DNA of 64,000 nucleotides from Flavobacterium sp. (GTDB lineage: Bacteria; Bacteroidota; Bacteroidia; Flavobacteriales; Flavobacteriaceae): assembly GCF_027533505.1 (NCBI RefSeq), contig NZ_JAPZUB010000029.1:111725-175724 (forward strand). Reading direction: 5' to 3'. A model generated the notes under the pieces. The model ran no database searches and was not told where the DNA came from. It saw nothing but the letters and a program-made list of their open reading frames with translations. Position numbers and translations under genes: made by a program. Shown here piece after piece: positions 37,345 to 45,759 of this stretch (its first letter is position 1; the number at the start of each line of letters is the position of its first letter).

Positions 37345-38028
37345 ATGAAGAAAAAAGACATTAAGATTTTATTGGTTGATGACGAACCCGATATCCTGGA
37401 GATTGTGGGGTACAACCTAACGCAAGAAGGCTACAAAATTGTTACGGCTACAAACGGTAAAGAAGCGGTTGCAGCGGCCAAAAAAGAGCGTCCCCATCTT
37501 ATTATTATGGATGTCATGATGCCCGAAATGGATGGTATGGAAGCTTGTGAAAATATCCGAAAAATCCCAGAGCTTACCAATACAATCATCACTTTTTTAA
37601 CCGCGCGCAGTGAAGACTATTCGCAAGTGGCAGGTTTTGATGCAGGCGCCGATGACTATATTGCCAAACCGATAAAACCCAAATTGTTAGTCAGTAAAGT
37701 AAAAGCCCTCCTTCGGCGCTTGAAAGACGATGCGGTCTCTAATGAAAACATCACCGTTGGCGGCATCGAAATCAATCGCGAAGAGTACAAAATCATTCGC
37801 GATGGGGAAGAAATTATTTTACCTCGAAAAGAATTCGAATTGTTTTATCTTTTGGCTTCCAAGCCGGGTAAGGTTTTCAAACGCGAAGAAATTTTGGATA
37901 AAGTTTGGGGTAACGAGGTCATTGTGGGCGGACGAACCATTGACGTACACATTCGCAAACTTCGTGAAAAAATTGGGGAGGATCTCTTCAAAACCATCAA
38001 AGGGGTGGGCTATAAGTTTGAATTGTAA
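37345..38028 (+). CDS. OmpR/PhoB-family response regulator
   Basis: 227 residues. Receiver domain 1-120 with acidic pocket DDEPD (12-16), phospho-acceptor Asp56 in MDVMMPEMDG, and LTARSED and YIAKPIKP for the Thr/Lys switch residues. The C-terminal winged helix (about 130-227) ends with EVIVGGRTIDVHIRKLREKI, the recognition-helix region of PhoB-like proteins. The histidine kinase gene starts 27 nt downstream. Closest in pattern to PhoB, but a phosphate role is inferred. Confidence 0.92.
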   Translation: MKKKDIKILLVDDEPDILEIVGYNLTQEGYKIVTATNGKEAVAAAKKERPHLIIMDVMMPEMDGMEACENIRKIPELTNTIITFLTARSEDYSQVAGFDAGADDYIAKPIKPKLLVSKVKALLRRLKDDAVSNENITVGGIEINREEYKIIRDGEEIILPRKEFELFYLLASKPGKVFKREEILDKVWGNEVIVGGRTIDVHIRKLREKIGEDLFKTIKGVGYKFEL

Positions 38029-38055
38029 TTTCCGTACCTTTATCGCCTACAACCG

Positions 38056-39117
38056 ATGAAATTCATGGGAATTAAACTCAAAAAAACATATGCCTTTGCG
38101 GTGATTTCTGCGTTGTATATAACGTTGTTTTCAGCCATATTATTGACCTTAATCCAAGTGATTCTTTACGAGTTTTCACTCGCCTTAACGCTTTCTTTCT
38201 CTATTGGAATTTTAATTTTTTCCATTATCGTAATCCAATACCGCTCAGAATTATTTATCTACCAGCGGGTCAAAAAAATCTACGATGACGTTTCGCTTTT
38301 GGATTCAGCCATACTCCGTAGTCAATCAATAACGACTGACATGGCCACCTTGGAGCGGGAGGTAAAAAAATATGCCACCGATAAAAAACTAGAACTCGAA
38401 AATCTTAAAGTCCGCGAGGAATACCGAAGAGAATTTATGGGTAATGTGTCACACGAACTCAAAACGCCTCTTTTTACAGTGCAAGGGTATATAGAAACCT
38501 TAATCGATGGGGTTAAGGATAAAAATATGCGCATTAAATACCTCGAGCGTGCCCAGAAAGGGGTAGAGCGATTGGTGTATATTGTACAAGATTTGGATAT
38601 GATTGCCAAATTGGAAATGGGTGAGGTTACCCTTGAATATACCGAGTTTAATATCGTTGACTTGATTCAAAATGTATTCGACATGTTGGAAATGCAAGCC
38701 GATAAGAAGAATATCATTTTAATGTTTGATCGCAAATATAGCAAAGCCATCCGCGTGCATGCCGATAAAGAGAAGATTCAACAAGTTTTAATCAATCTCG
38801 TGATGAATTCCATCAAATATGGTAAGGAAAACGGTACTACTGAAGTCACCATTGAAGATTTGGTCAAAAACAAAGTGATTGTTCGCATTCGTGATAACGG
38901 GGAAGGCATAGAAAAGCATCATATTCCACGACTTTTTGAGCGGTTTTATCGGGTAGATAAAAGTGGTGCGCGCAGTGAAGGAGGTTCGGGATTAGGGTTG
39001 TCTATCGTGAAACATATCATTGAAGGCCACGACGAAAAAATTTATATTGAAAGCGATTATGGCAGCGGTTCCGAGTTTTCATTTACCCTCGAAAAGGCGA
39101 AACAAATCAACGGGTAG
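38056..39117 (+). CDS. sensor histidine kinase, PhoR-like
   Basis: 353 residues. Two adjacent membrane segments (about 12-37 and 42-60) leave almost no periplasmic loop, so a direct extracellular sensor domain is lacking; a PAS or HAMP domain is not evident either. The H-box is GNVSHELKTPLF with His133. N-box QVLINLVMNSIKYG, then G1 IRDNGEGIEKHHI and G2 GGSGLGLSIVKHI. It is co-transcribed with the regulator. The short sensor architecture resembles PhoR-type kinases that respond through a transporter complex. The 3' end overlaps the convergent glycosyltransferase by 39 nt. Confidence 0.92.
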   Translation: MKFMGIKLKKTYAFAVISALYITLFSAILLTLIQVILYEFSLALTLSFSIGILIFSIIVIQYRSELFIYQRVKKIYDDVSLLDSAILRSQSITTDMATLEREVKKYATDKKLELENLKVREEYRREFMGNVSHELKTPLFTVQGYIETLIDGVKDKNMRIKYLERAQKGVERLVYIVQDLDMIAKLEMGEVTLEYTEFNIVDLIQNVFDMLEMQADKKNIILMFDRKYSKAIRVHADKEKIQQVLINLVMNSIKYGKENGTTEVTIEDLVKNKVIVRIRDNGEGIEKHHIPRLFERFYRVDKSGARSEGGSGLGLSIVKHIIEGHDEKIYIESDYGSGSEFSFTLEKAKQING

Positions 39118-40140
39118 TTCTTCTTCATCGGCCTTGGGGAGTCCTTTGTAAAAAGGAAGTAGCTCAAGTTTTTGCGCCGTAAAATCATTTTGTGAACATT
39201 GCGGTACCATTCCATCACGGTGAAAACGCTTTGCCAAATATTCTTGTTCGTATTGGCCAGGCGTGGGAATAAAAAACGCTTTCTTCCCTAATTTGGCCAA
39301 ATCCATAATGGTAGTATAGCCCGAACGGCAAATGACTACTTCGGCAGCATTCAATACCTCCGATAACCCCTCCGAAGTAAGGTAGTTGTAAATTGTAAAA
39401 GGAGGCTCATAGGTTTTTTGAATTGTACCCTCTACAACACCGCGTACTAAAACTATTCGCGCTTCTAGAGGGAGCAACTCCTCTCGAATTTTCGTTTCCA
39501 ACAAACTCCGCTGAGGCTCGGGACCCGATAATACAATCAAGTAATCAATAGTGGTTGAAACGCTCTTTTTTTGAATGCGACTCAACACACCCAAATAGCG
39601 TGTGGTATTAGGAAGTTTTTCAGGATGGCCCAATTTCCCAGATAGATTGATCGCACCACCCCAATCGGGAACCCAACATTCATTAAATTTTTGAATAAAA
39701 AAACGATGCAATCCACTAGAAATCCATGTGGTCTTTCCCGACAGCACCGTGAGTTGGTGTGTGATGATTACCGATGGAACTTTTTTGCTGTATACCCCCA
39801 AACGATTGTCCGAAATAATGCCCGCCAAATGGTACTGGGCAATCCACTGACGTACCAATCGTTTTTCTTCAAAAATGGCCGCAATCGTCTTGGGACTGTT
39901 TTTGAGTAATTTCCATTTAAAGTTTTTGGGATTCTTGGCGTAGGCAATATGATACGAGGGTAATTCCAAATGCATCAATTCGGGGAACTCCCGTTGCAAT
40001 AACGCCAACGCTGCACCATCACTCGCAATAATAGGCTGAAAGCCTTCGGCGAGCAACTGTCGAATAATCGGGATGCAACGCGTAGCATGGCCCAATCCCC
40101 AATTCAACGGCGCCACCAATATGTTTTTTCGGGTTTCCAC
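39079..40140 (-). CDS. MurG-like glycosyltransferase (GT28-type)
   Basis: About 353 residues from the GTG at 40140. N-terminal ILVAPLNWGLGHATRCIPII is the glycine-rich acceptor loop of MurG/GT28-like proteins. The C-terminal donor half shows VVICRSGYTTIMDLAKLGKK and FFIPTPGQYEQEYLA. The substrate is unknown. The start is placed at a GTG just 5 nt after a TATTTTTG box; an ATG at 40167 lies upstream of that box and is rejected. The gene overlaps the kinase gene by 39 nt tail to tail. Confidence 0.82.
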   Translation of the reverse strand: METRKNILVAPLNWGLGHATRCIPIIRQLLAEGFQPIIASDGAALALLQREFPELMHLELPSYHIAYAKNPKNFKWKLLKNSPKTIAAIFEEKRLVRQWIAQYHLAGIISDNRLGVYSKKVPSVIITHQLTVLSGKTTWISSGLHRFFIQKFNECWVPDWGGAINLSGKLGHPEKLPNTTRYLGVLSRIQKKSVSTTIDYLIVLSGPEPQRSLLETKIREELLPLEARIVLVRGVVEGTIQKTYEPPFTIYNYLTSEGLSEVLNAAEVVICRSGYTTIMDLAKLGKKAFFIPTPGQYEQEYLAKRFHRDGMVPQCSQNDFTAQKLELLPFYKGLPKADEEELPVDLFRLFEGK

Positions 40141-40145
40141 AATAG

Positions 40146-40153
40146 CAAAAATA
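40146..40153 (-). promoter_or_regulatory. -7 box TATTTTTG for the MurG-like gene
   Basis: Exact TAnnTTTG match on the minus strand, 5 nt before the GTG at 40140. Confidence 0.55.
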
Positions 40154-40181
40154 AAATAATTTGTCATGCGGTGGATTTCCT

Positions 40182-40189
40182 TAATTTTG
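40182..40189 (+). promoter_or_regulatory. -7 box TAATTTTG for trmB
   Basis: Exact TAnnTTTG match, 20 nt before the GTG start at 40210; it rules out earlier in-frame starts. Confidence 0.55.
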
Positions 40190-40209
40190 CCAAAACATTA
40201 AGAAATCAC

Positions 40210-40881
40210 GTGGGCAGTAAAAATAAATTAAAACGATTCAGCGAAAACGCCAATTTTACCAATGTTATCCAACCCACTCGCGAAGAGGTTGTCGAAGGAC
40301 GATTCCCTCATCGTGGATCGTGGCGTCACTTTTTTAACAATGAAAATCCTGTAGTCGTCGAATTGGGTTGTGGCAAAGGTGAATACACCGTAGGCTTAGC
40401 CCAACGTAATCCCAATGTTAACTACATCGGAATTGACATCAAAGGCGCCCGATTTTGGCGAGGTGCCAAAACAGCTGCCGAACAAGGCTTGACCAATGTG
40501 GCTTTTGTGCGCACTCAAATCGAGTTGGTTGATTTTATTTTTGCCGAAAATGAAGTCGATGAAATTTGGATTACCTTTCCCGACCCACAAATCAAATACA
40601 AACGTACCAAACACCGCATGACCAATGCCGAATTTTTAAACCGGTACAAGAACATCCTGAAACCTGATGGGCTGATGCATTTGAAAACCGATAGTGAATT
40701 TATGCATGGATATACCTTAGGACTTTTGCATGGATTGGGTCATGAAGTGTTGTATGCCAATCATAATATTTACCACAATCTAGGCGCTCCAGAGGAAGTT
40801 ACCGAAATAAAAACATTTTACGAGCAACAATATTTGGAAATCAATAAAGCGATTACGTATATTCGTTTCAAAATCAAGTAG
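40210..40881 (+). CDS. trmB: tRNA (guanine(46)-N7)-methyltransferase
   Basis: TrmB methylates G46 of tRNAs using S-adenosylmethionine. 223 residues from a GTG start (VGSKNKLKRFSENANF), which is the normal N-terminus of flavobacterial TrmB. SAM motif VVELGCGKGEYTVGLA, then GIDIKGARFWRGAKTA, the catalytic EIWITFPDPQIKYKRTKHR, and HLKTDSEFMH. Longer translations from upstream starts run through the promoter. Confidence 0.94.
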   Translation: MGSKNKLKRFSENANFTNVIQPTREEVVEGRFPHRGSWRHFFNNENPVVVELGCGKGEYTVGLAQRNPNVNYIGIDIKGARFWRGAKTAAEQGLTNVAFVRTQIELVDFIFAENEVDEIWITFPDPQIKYKRTKHRMTNAEFLNRYKNILKPDGLMHLKTDSEFMHGYTLGLLHGLGHEVLYANHNIYHNLGAPEEVTEIKTFYEQQYLEINKAITYIRFKIK

Positions 40882-40902
40882 TTTTCCGTTAACCACGGTT
40901 TT

Positions 40903-41529
40903 ATGACAGTATTCATCCCTTTTTTCACGGGATTGATTGCGGCTATCGTAGGGGTGCTTCCCCCAGGGCTCATCAATATGACCGTTGCCAAAGTTCGTTT
41001 AACCGATGGAATCAAGCGTGCGTTGATTTTTGTATCAGGGGCTTTGCTGGTTATTGCCATTCAAACCTATGTTTCGGTCGTTTTTGCACGCTACATCAGT
41101 CAACACGACGAGGTAGTTGCCACTTTGCGCACCATAGGTTTGGTTGTTTTTGGCGTACTTACCGCATATTTTTTCTTTTGGGCCAAAAAACCCACCTTGG
41201 AAGGCAGTGACCGCATTCAATTAAAAAGCAAACGCAGTCGTTTTTTTATGGGAATGCTCATTTCAGCTTTAAATCTTTTACCCATTCCTTACTATGTGGT
41301 GATCAGTGTGACTCTTGCGTCGTATGGTTATTTTGATTTTTCATTGGCACAAGAACTAAGCTTGGTCGCCGGCGTTACCTCAGGCTCTTTTTTAGTGTTC
41401 TACCTTTATATGGTATTTATCAGTCATTTAAAGTCCAAAACCGATTGGGTACTGCGCTACATGAACCGTATTATGGGCACCATTACCGGATTGGTGGCTT
41501 TACTCACTTTGTGGAACTTATTGCGCTAA
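40903..41529 (+). CDS. LysE family transporter
   Basis: 208 residues with six hydrophobic segments and the LysE-type start FTGLIAAIVGVLPPGLINMTVAKVRL (GxxPG pattern). The family exports amino acids or related metabolites; the substrate here is unknown. The gene starts 21 nt after trmB and ends 1 nt before the alkyltransferase-like gene, so trmB, this gene and the next are probably one operon. Confidence 0.85.
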   Translation: MTVFIPFFTGLIAAIVGVLPPGLINMTVAKVRLTDGIKRALIFVSGALLVIAIQTYVSVVFARYISQHDEVVATLRTIGLVVFGVLTAYFFFWAKKPTLEGSDRIQLKSKRSRFFMGMLISALNLLPIPYYVVISVTLASYGYFDFSLAQELSLVAGVTSGSFLVFYLYMVFISHLKSKTDWVLRYMNRIMGTITGLVALLTLWNLLR

Positions 41530-41530
41530 T

Positions 41531-41881
41531 ATGAAATCGTCGCCAGAAACCGCTTCTTTTTTTGAACGGGTATATGCCGTGGTGCGTCAAATTCCCGAAG
41601 GACGGGTAACCTCTTATGGGGCTATCGCCAAAGCCTTGGGTGCAGCGCGTTCGGCACGAATGGTAGGCTGGGCGATGAATGCCAGTCACGGATTGGACGA
41701 TGTTCCCGCCCATCGCGTAGTCAATCGCAATGGGTTGCTCTCAGGGAAGCATCATTTTCCGGGAACCCATTTAATGCAACAACTGTTGGAGCAAGAAGGA
41801 ATTCGTGTAGAAAACGATCAAATTGTCGATTTTAAAACCCACTTTTGGACGCCTGATATCAATTTCGAATCAATTCCATAA
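41531..41881 (+). CDS. alkyltransferase-like protein (MGMT family without active cysteine)
   Basis: 116-residue DNA-repair-type protein of the O6-alkylguanine-DNA alkyltransferase family. The helix-turn-helix and arginine-finger region is YGAIAKALGAARSARMVGWA, and the active-site motif reads PAHRVV in place of PCHRVI, with Ala60 where the acceptor cysteine should be. That makes it an alkyltransferase-like (ATL) protein, known in other organisms to flag O6-alkylguanine for nucleotide excision repair. The 3' end overlaps the LpxH-like gene by 23 nt. Confidence 0.92.
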   Translation: MKSSPETASFFERVYAVVRQIPEGRVTSYGAIAKALGAARSARMVGWAMNASHGLDDVPAHRVVNRNGLLSGKHHFPGTHLMQQLLEQEGIRVENDQIVDFKTHFWTPDINFESIP

Positions 41882-42689
41882 ACTGCTCGATGAGCTGGTT
41901 TTCGTAGTCAAAATTAACTTCCTCTTCCCACGTCATTTGCGAGGGATAGTCAGTTTTGTGGCGGTAGATTTTCCAGCGTTTGTGATGGTATTCCAGGGCG
42001 GTTAAGTTTTCAATCCAGTCGCCCGAATTGAGGTACAGCGTTGAACCTTTTTTGGTGGTAATGGATTCAATTTTAGGCTCATGGATATGGCCGCAAACCA
42101 CATAATCGTAATCGTTTTCTATGGCAATATCGGCGCAAAGGGTTTCAAAATTGGAGATGAATTTCACTGCCGATTTCACACTCGCTTTGATTTTTTTGGA
42201 GAGGGAATAGGGTTCTTTCCCCATTTTTTGCAATCCCCAATTGATCAAACGGTTGAGTAAAATCATAATGTCGTAACCCCAACCGCCGAGTTTGGCCAAC
42301 CATTTGGCATGGGTAATCGAGGCATCAAACACATCGCCATGGAAAATCCATGCTTTTTTCCCGTCCAAGTTTAGGGTAAGTTTATTGAGTAACGAAAAAT
42401 TGCCCAAATGCACATCGGTAAATTTACGTAAGAGTTCGTCATGATTGCCCGTCAAGTAATACACTCGGGTTCCTTTGGCGCTTAGACCGATGATTTTTTT
42501 CAGTACTTTTTGATGGGCTGGCGGGAAATACGATTTTCGAAATTGCCAAATGTCGATAATGTCACCATTCAAGATTAAGGTTTTGGGTTTGATGGAGTTG
42601 AGGTATTCCAAGATATCACTGGCGTGGCAGCCATAGGTTCCCAAATGCAGGTCGGAGATAACGACCAATTCTACTTTACGCTTTTTCAT
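41859..42689 (-). CDS. LpxH-like UDP-2,3-diacylglucosamine diphosphatase
   Basis: 276-residue calcineurin-type metallophosphoesterase. Metal ligands appear in ISDLHLGTYGCHA, LNGDIIDIW, LTGNHDELLRKF and CGHIHEPKIE. The pattern fits the UDP-2,3-diacylglucosamine pyrophosphatase of lipid A synthesis used in Bacteroidetes, though related enzymes act on other diphosphates. The symbol is left blank because the length exceeds E. coli LpxH. Convergent overlap of 23 nt with the ATL gene. The 360 bp upstream holds no gene. Confidence 0.82.
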   Translation of the reverse strand: MKKRKVELVVISDLHLGTYGCHASDILEYLNSIKPKTLILNGDIIDIWQFRKSYFPPAHQKVLKKIIGLSAKGTRVYYLTGNHDELLRKFTDVHLGNFSLLNKLTLNLDGKKAWIFHGDVFDASITHAKWLAKLGGWGYDIMILLNRLINWGLQKMGKEPYSLSKKIKASVKSAVKFISNFETLCADIAIENDYDYVVCGHIHEPKIESITTKKGSTLYLNSGDWIENLTALEYHHKRWKIYRHKTDYPSQMTWEEEVNFDYENQLIEQFMELIRN

Positions 42690-43052
42690 GGGATGATGTT
42701 TTCACAAAGGAATACCTTACGTGTTGTGTGAGCGTAAGCTTGACTTTATGAAAAGGTAAAGGTATTGCTGTCAAGAACGATTTCCTGTAAGGATTTCTTA
42801 ACGTCCTCGCTAGGCCTGACCGTCGTGAATATCCTGCCGGCGGGAGGGCGCTTTATCCGACCGCCGGCCGATAGTAACAAAGGGCAGGAGCAGCCTAGTA
42901 AAAGCCTCGGGGGCGCCTCCTTCTAATCCAATTAAACACAAGGCTATTCGTTTGATTTTATCCATTTTTCCCGCAAAACATTTTGAAAGCTTTAACGGTC
43001 GTTTCTTTGTATTTCCTTGTATCTTTGCAATCTAAAATCAGTCTTAATAAAA
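42690..43052. other. non-coding interval with a GC-rich nested inverted repeat
   Basis: No credible gene in 363 bp. The centre is much richer in G and C than its surroundings and holds nested complementary pairs: CTAGGC/GCCTAG (42810-42815 with 42893-42898), CCTGCC/GGCAGG (42833-42838 with 42883-42888) and GGCGG/CCGCC (42839-42843 with 42861-42865). It may be a mobile intergenic element or a structured RNA. The right end holds the mrp promoter. Confidence 0.6.
43020..43027 (+). promoter_or_regulatory. -7 box TATCTTTG for the Mrp gene
   Basis: Exact TAnnTTTG match, 25 nt before the ATG at 43053. Confidence 0.65.
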
Positions 43053-44183
43053 ATGAAGTTAGAACGCAAAGCAATTCTTCAAGCGCTTGAAACCATCACG
43101 GTGGCGGGTGAAGGAAAAAATATGGTAGAGAGCGGCGCTGTTAAAAATGTGGTTACGTTTGGTAATGAAGTTGTGGTCGATTTAGTGTTGAAAACGCCCG
43201 CCATGCACATAAAAAAACGCGCAGAAGACGATATTCGCAAATTGATTCACGAGCAGTTTTCTCCCGAAGCTGAGGTGAAAGTAAATATCAAGGTGGAAGT
43301 CCCCGAGAAAAATGAAATCAAAGGGCAACCCATACCCGGCATCAGCAATATTATCGCAGTAGCCTCTGGAAAAGGAGGCGTTGGAAAGTCAACCACTACA
43401 GCCAATTTGGCGGTAACCTTAGCCAAAATGGGATTCAAAGTCGGTGTTTTGGATGCCGATATTTACGGTCCTTCGATGCCGATTATGTTTGACGTAGAAA
43501 CCGAAAAACCGTTGTCGATTGAAGTCGACGGCAAGTCGAAGATGAAACCCATTGAGAGTTACGAAATCAAGTTGCTTTCCATCGGGTTCTTTACGGCACC
43601 CGGCCAAGCGGTGATTTGGCGCGGACCCATGGCTGCCAAAGCGTTGAATCAAATGATTTTTGATGCGGCGTGGGGGGATTTGGACTTTATGCTGATTGAT
43701 TTGCCGCCGGGCACAGGCGATATTCATTTGTCGATCATGCAGTCGTTGCCCGTGACGGGAGCGGTTGTCGTGAGTACGCCGCAACCCGTAGCGTTGGCCG
43801 ATGCTCGCAAAGGAGTGGCCATGTTCCAATCGGAAGCCATCAACGTGCCGGTACTCGGAATCATTGAAAATATGGCCTATTTCACCCCCGAAGAGTTGCC
43901 CAACAACAAGTATTATATTTTTGGAAAAGAAGGCGCGAAGCATTTGGCCGAAGACCTTCAAGTGCCGTTTTTGGGTGAAGTGCCACTGGTGCAAAGCATT
44001 CGTGAAGCGGGCGATTTCGGTCGACCTGCCGCCTTGCAAACCGCTTCCCCGCTAGAACAAGTATACGAAGCCATTGCCCGTAACGTAGTCACCGAAGTGG
44101 TACAGCGCAACGAACATTTGCCTCCCACCGAAGCGATTAAAATTACCACGATGGCAGGCTGTTCGGCCGTTAAGAAAAATTAA
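43053..44183 (+). CDS. Mrp/ApbC-type iron-sulfur carrier ATPase
   Basis: 376 residues from the ATG at 43053. N-terminal DUF59/MIP18-like domain (about 1-95), then a P-loop NTPase with the deviant Walker A SGKGGVGKSTTT near residues 104-115. DADIYGPSMPIMF, GPMAAKALNQMI and LPPGTGDIHLS match Mrp/NBP35 proteins, which carry and transfer Fe-S clusters. A conserved C-X-X-C pair is not obvious here; the C-terminus has only a single AGCSAVKKN cysteine, which may suffice at a dimer interface. A TTG upstream abuts the promoter and is not used. It heads the Fe-S block. Confidence 0.92.
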   Translation: MKLERKAILQALETITVAGEGKNMVESGAVKNVVTFGNEVVVDLVLKTPAMHIKKRAEDDIRKLIHEQFSPEAEVKVNIKVEVPEKNEIKGQPIPGISNIIAVASGKGGVGKSTTTANLAVTLAKMGFKVGVLDADIYGPSMPIMFDVETEKPLSIEVDGKSKMKPIESYEIKLLSIGFFTAPGQAVIWRGPMAAKALNQMIFDAAWGDLDFMLIDLPPGTGDIHLSIMQSLPVTGAVVVSTPQPVALADARKGVAMFQSEAINVPVLGIIENMAYFTPEELPNNKYYIFGKEGAKHLAEDLQVPFLGEVPLVQSIREAGDFGRPAALQTASPLEQVYEAIARNVVTEVVQRNEHLPPTEAIKITTMAGCSAVKKN

Positions 44184-44238
44184 TTCATCATGCCTAGAAC
44201 GGAACTTGCCTAACTAGGATTTTATACTTTTTGAGAAC

Positions 44239-44478
44239 ATGAGTCAGGATCAATTAATTGAAAATATTGAGAAAGCCCTCGAGGAAATCCGTCCGTTTTT
44301 GAATTCCGATGGCGGCGACATTACCTTGGTGGCGGTGGAAGATGACAAGCACGTGAAAGTCCGTTTTGAAGGCGCATGCACCGGTTGTAGTGTCAATCAA
44401 ATGACGCTCAAAGCGGGGGTCGAAACGACCATCAAACGCTACGCACCTCAAATTGAAACCGTAGAAAACGTTTCCTAA
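44239..44478 (+). CDS. NifU-like Fe-S scaffold protein
   Basis: 79-residue NifU C-terminal domain protein (Nfu type). The cluster-binding motif is CTGC (Cys47 and Cys50), followed by SVNQMTLKAGVETTIK. It carries Fe-S clusters to target enzymes and fits the Mrp gene 55 nt upstream. Its stop lies at the edge of a GC-rich intergenic element. Confidence 0.93.
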   Translation: MSQDQLIENIEKALEEIRPFLNSDGGDITLVAVEDDKHVKVRFEGACTGCSVNQMTLKAGVETTIKRYAPQIETVENVS

Positions 44479-44645
44479 TGGATAGGTTGGGGCGCGTCCC
44501 TCGAGGCCAACATGGGATGTAATCATCGCGTGTGTCCATCCTCGGGGTCGGGCTTTTGGCACTCGCGTCCTAACGGCGCGCTCAAACAAAGCCGCAATCC
44601 CTCGCGCAACCCCTGCTCCCGATGACATTTATCATAGATTAGAAA
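44479..44645. repeat. GC-rich intergenic element, possible repeat family
   Basis: About 165 bp with strong GC bias against the surroundings and several short inverted motifs. GGGTCGGGCTTTT and CACTCGCGTCC resemble intergenic repeats I remember from Flavobacterium genomes, but this is memory, not a search. Reading frames through it are judged not to be genes. Confidence 0.4.
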
Positions 44646-44690
44646 AGTACGGTTCGCGATTTTTGTACCGTATTTCAAACCCAAAACACA

Positions 44691-45743
44691 ATGATTACAA
44701 CCGATATTCTAATTATAGGCGCGGGCCCCACCGGATTATTTGCGGTGTTTGAAGCGGGTTTGCTTCAAATGAAATGCCACTTGATCGATGCCTTACCCCA
44801 ACCGGGTGGGCAGTTGGCCGAACTCTATCCGAAGAAGCCCATTTTTGATATTCCGGGATTTCCCGAAGTAATGGCCGGCGATTTGGTCAATAACTTGATG
44901 GAACAAATCAAACAGTTTCAACCCGGATTTACCTTAGGAGAAACGGCCGAAACCATCGATAAACTCGAAGACGGGACGTTTATCGTGACGACCAATAAAG
45001 GAACCCAGCACCACGCCAAAGCCGTAGCCATTGCGGGTGGTTTAGGAACGTTTGAACCCCGAAAACCGCTTATTGATAACATCAGCGCTTATGAAGAAAA
45101 AGGGGTGGAGTATTTTGTGAAAGATCCCGAATTGTTCCGCGACAAACGCATTGTAATTGCAGGCGGCGGCGACTCGGCACTGGATTGGAGTATTTTCTTA
45201 TCCAATGTAGCCAGTGAAGTAACCTTAGTACACCGGCGTAACGAGTTTCGCGGCGCATTAGATTCGGTAGAAAAAGTACAAGAACTCAAAAAATTAGGCA
45301 AAATCACCTTAATCACTCCCGCCGAAATTACCGCCATCGAAGGCAAAGGACATGTAGAGCGGTTAACGCTGGACTGCAATGGGGCACAGCAATTTCTCGA
45401 TACCGATTATTTTATTCCGTTGTTTGGACTAACCCCTAAATTGGGTGCTATCGCCAATTGGGGCTTGGAAATCGAGAAAAACGCGATTAAAGTCAACAAT
45501 GCCTTAGACTACCAAACCAATATTGAAGGAATTTACGCCATCGGCGATGTCAATACGTATCCGGGCAAATTAAAGCTCATTTTATGCGGTTTTCATGAGG
45601 CTACTTTGATGTGTCAAAGTGTCTACAATCGGTTAAATCCTGGCAAACGTTATGTGTTGAAATACACCACCGTTTCGGGGGTCGACGGATTTGATGGTAC
45701 GCGTAAAGAAGCCGAGAAAGCAGTGGTGAAATCTATTGAATAA
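44691..45743 (+). CDS. NAD(P)/FAD-dependent oxidoreductase, thioredoxin-reductase-like ferredoxin reductase
   Basis: 350-residue flavoprotein of the ferredoxin-NADP+ reductase type that resembles thioredoxin reductase. FAD motif IIGAGPTGLFAVFEAG, NAD(P) motif IAGGGDSALDWSIFL, and the closing YAIGDVNTYPGK with the family pattern. The thioredoxin-reductase CXXC is absent, which favours ferredoxin/flavodoxin as partner. The ferredoxin gene follows after a two-gene insertion, so reductase and ferredoxin probably act together. Confidence 0.93.
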   Translation: MITTDILIIGAGPTGLFAVFEAGLLQMKCHLIDALPQPGGQLAELYPKKPIFDIPGFPEVMAGDLVNNLMEQIKQFQPGFTLGETAETIDKLEDGTFIVTTNKGTQHHAKAVAIAGGLGTFEPRKPLIDNISAYEEKGVEYFVKDPELFRDKRIVIAGGGDSALDWSIFLSNVASEVTLVHRRNEFRGALDSVEKVQELKKLGKITLITPAEITAIEGKGHVERLTLDCNGAQQFLDTDYFIPLFGLTPKLGAIANWGLEIEKNAIKVNNALDYQTNIEGIYAIGDVNTYPGKLKLILCGFHEATLMCQSVYNRLNPGKRYVLKYTTVSGVDGFDGTRKEAEKAVVKSIE

Positions 45744-45759
45744 TTTCTATATTTATCCT

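Noticed and set aside
42810..42898. SRP RNA, 6S RNA or RNase P RNA
   Set aside because: The conserved core motifs of these RNAs were looked for and are absent; only a general folded structure is supported.
43419..44039. 206-residue minus-strand frame
   Set aside because: Antisense to the Mrp gene, with no start signal and His/Arg-rich composition typical of a shadow frame.
44254..44628. 124-residue minus-strand frame
   Set aside because: Antisense to nifU and running through the GC-rich intergenic element; low-complexity Arg/Ala/Gly composition produced by base bias.
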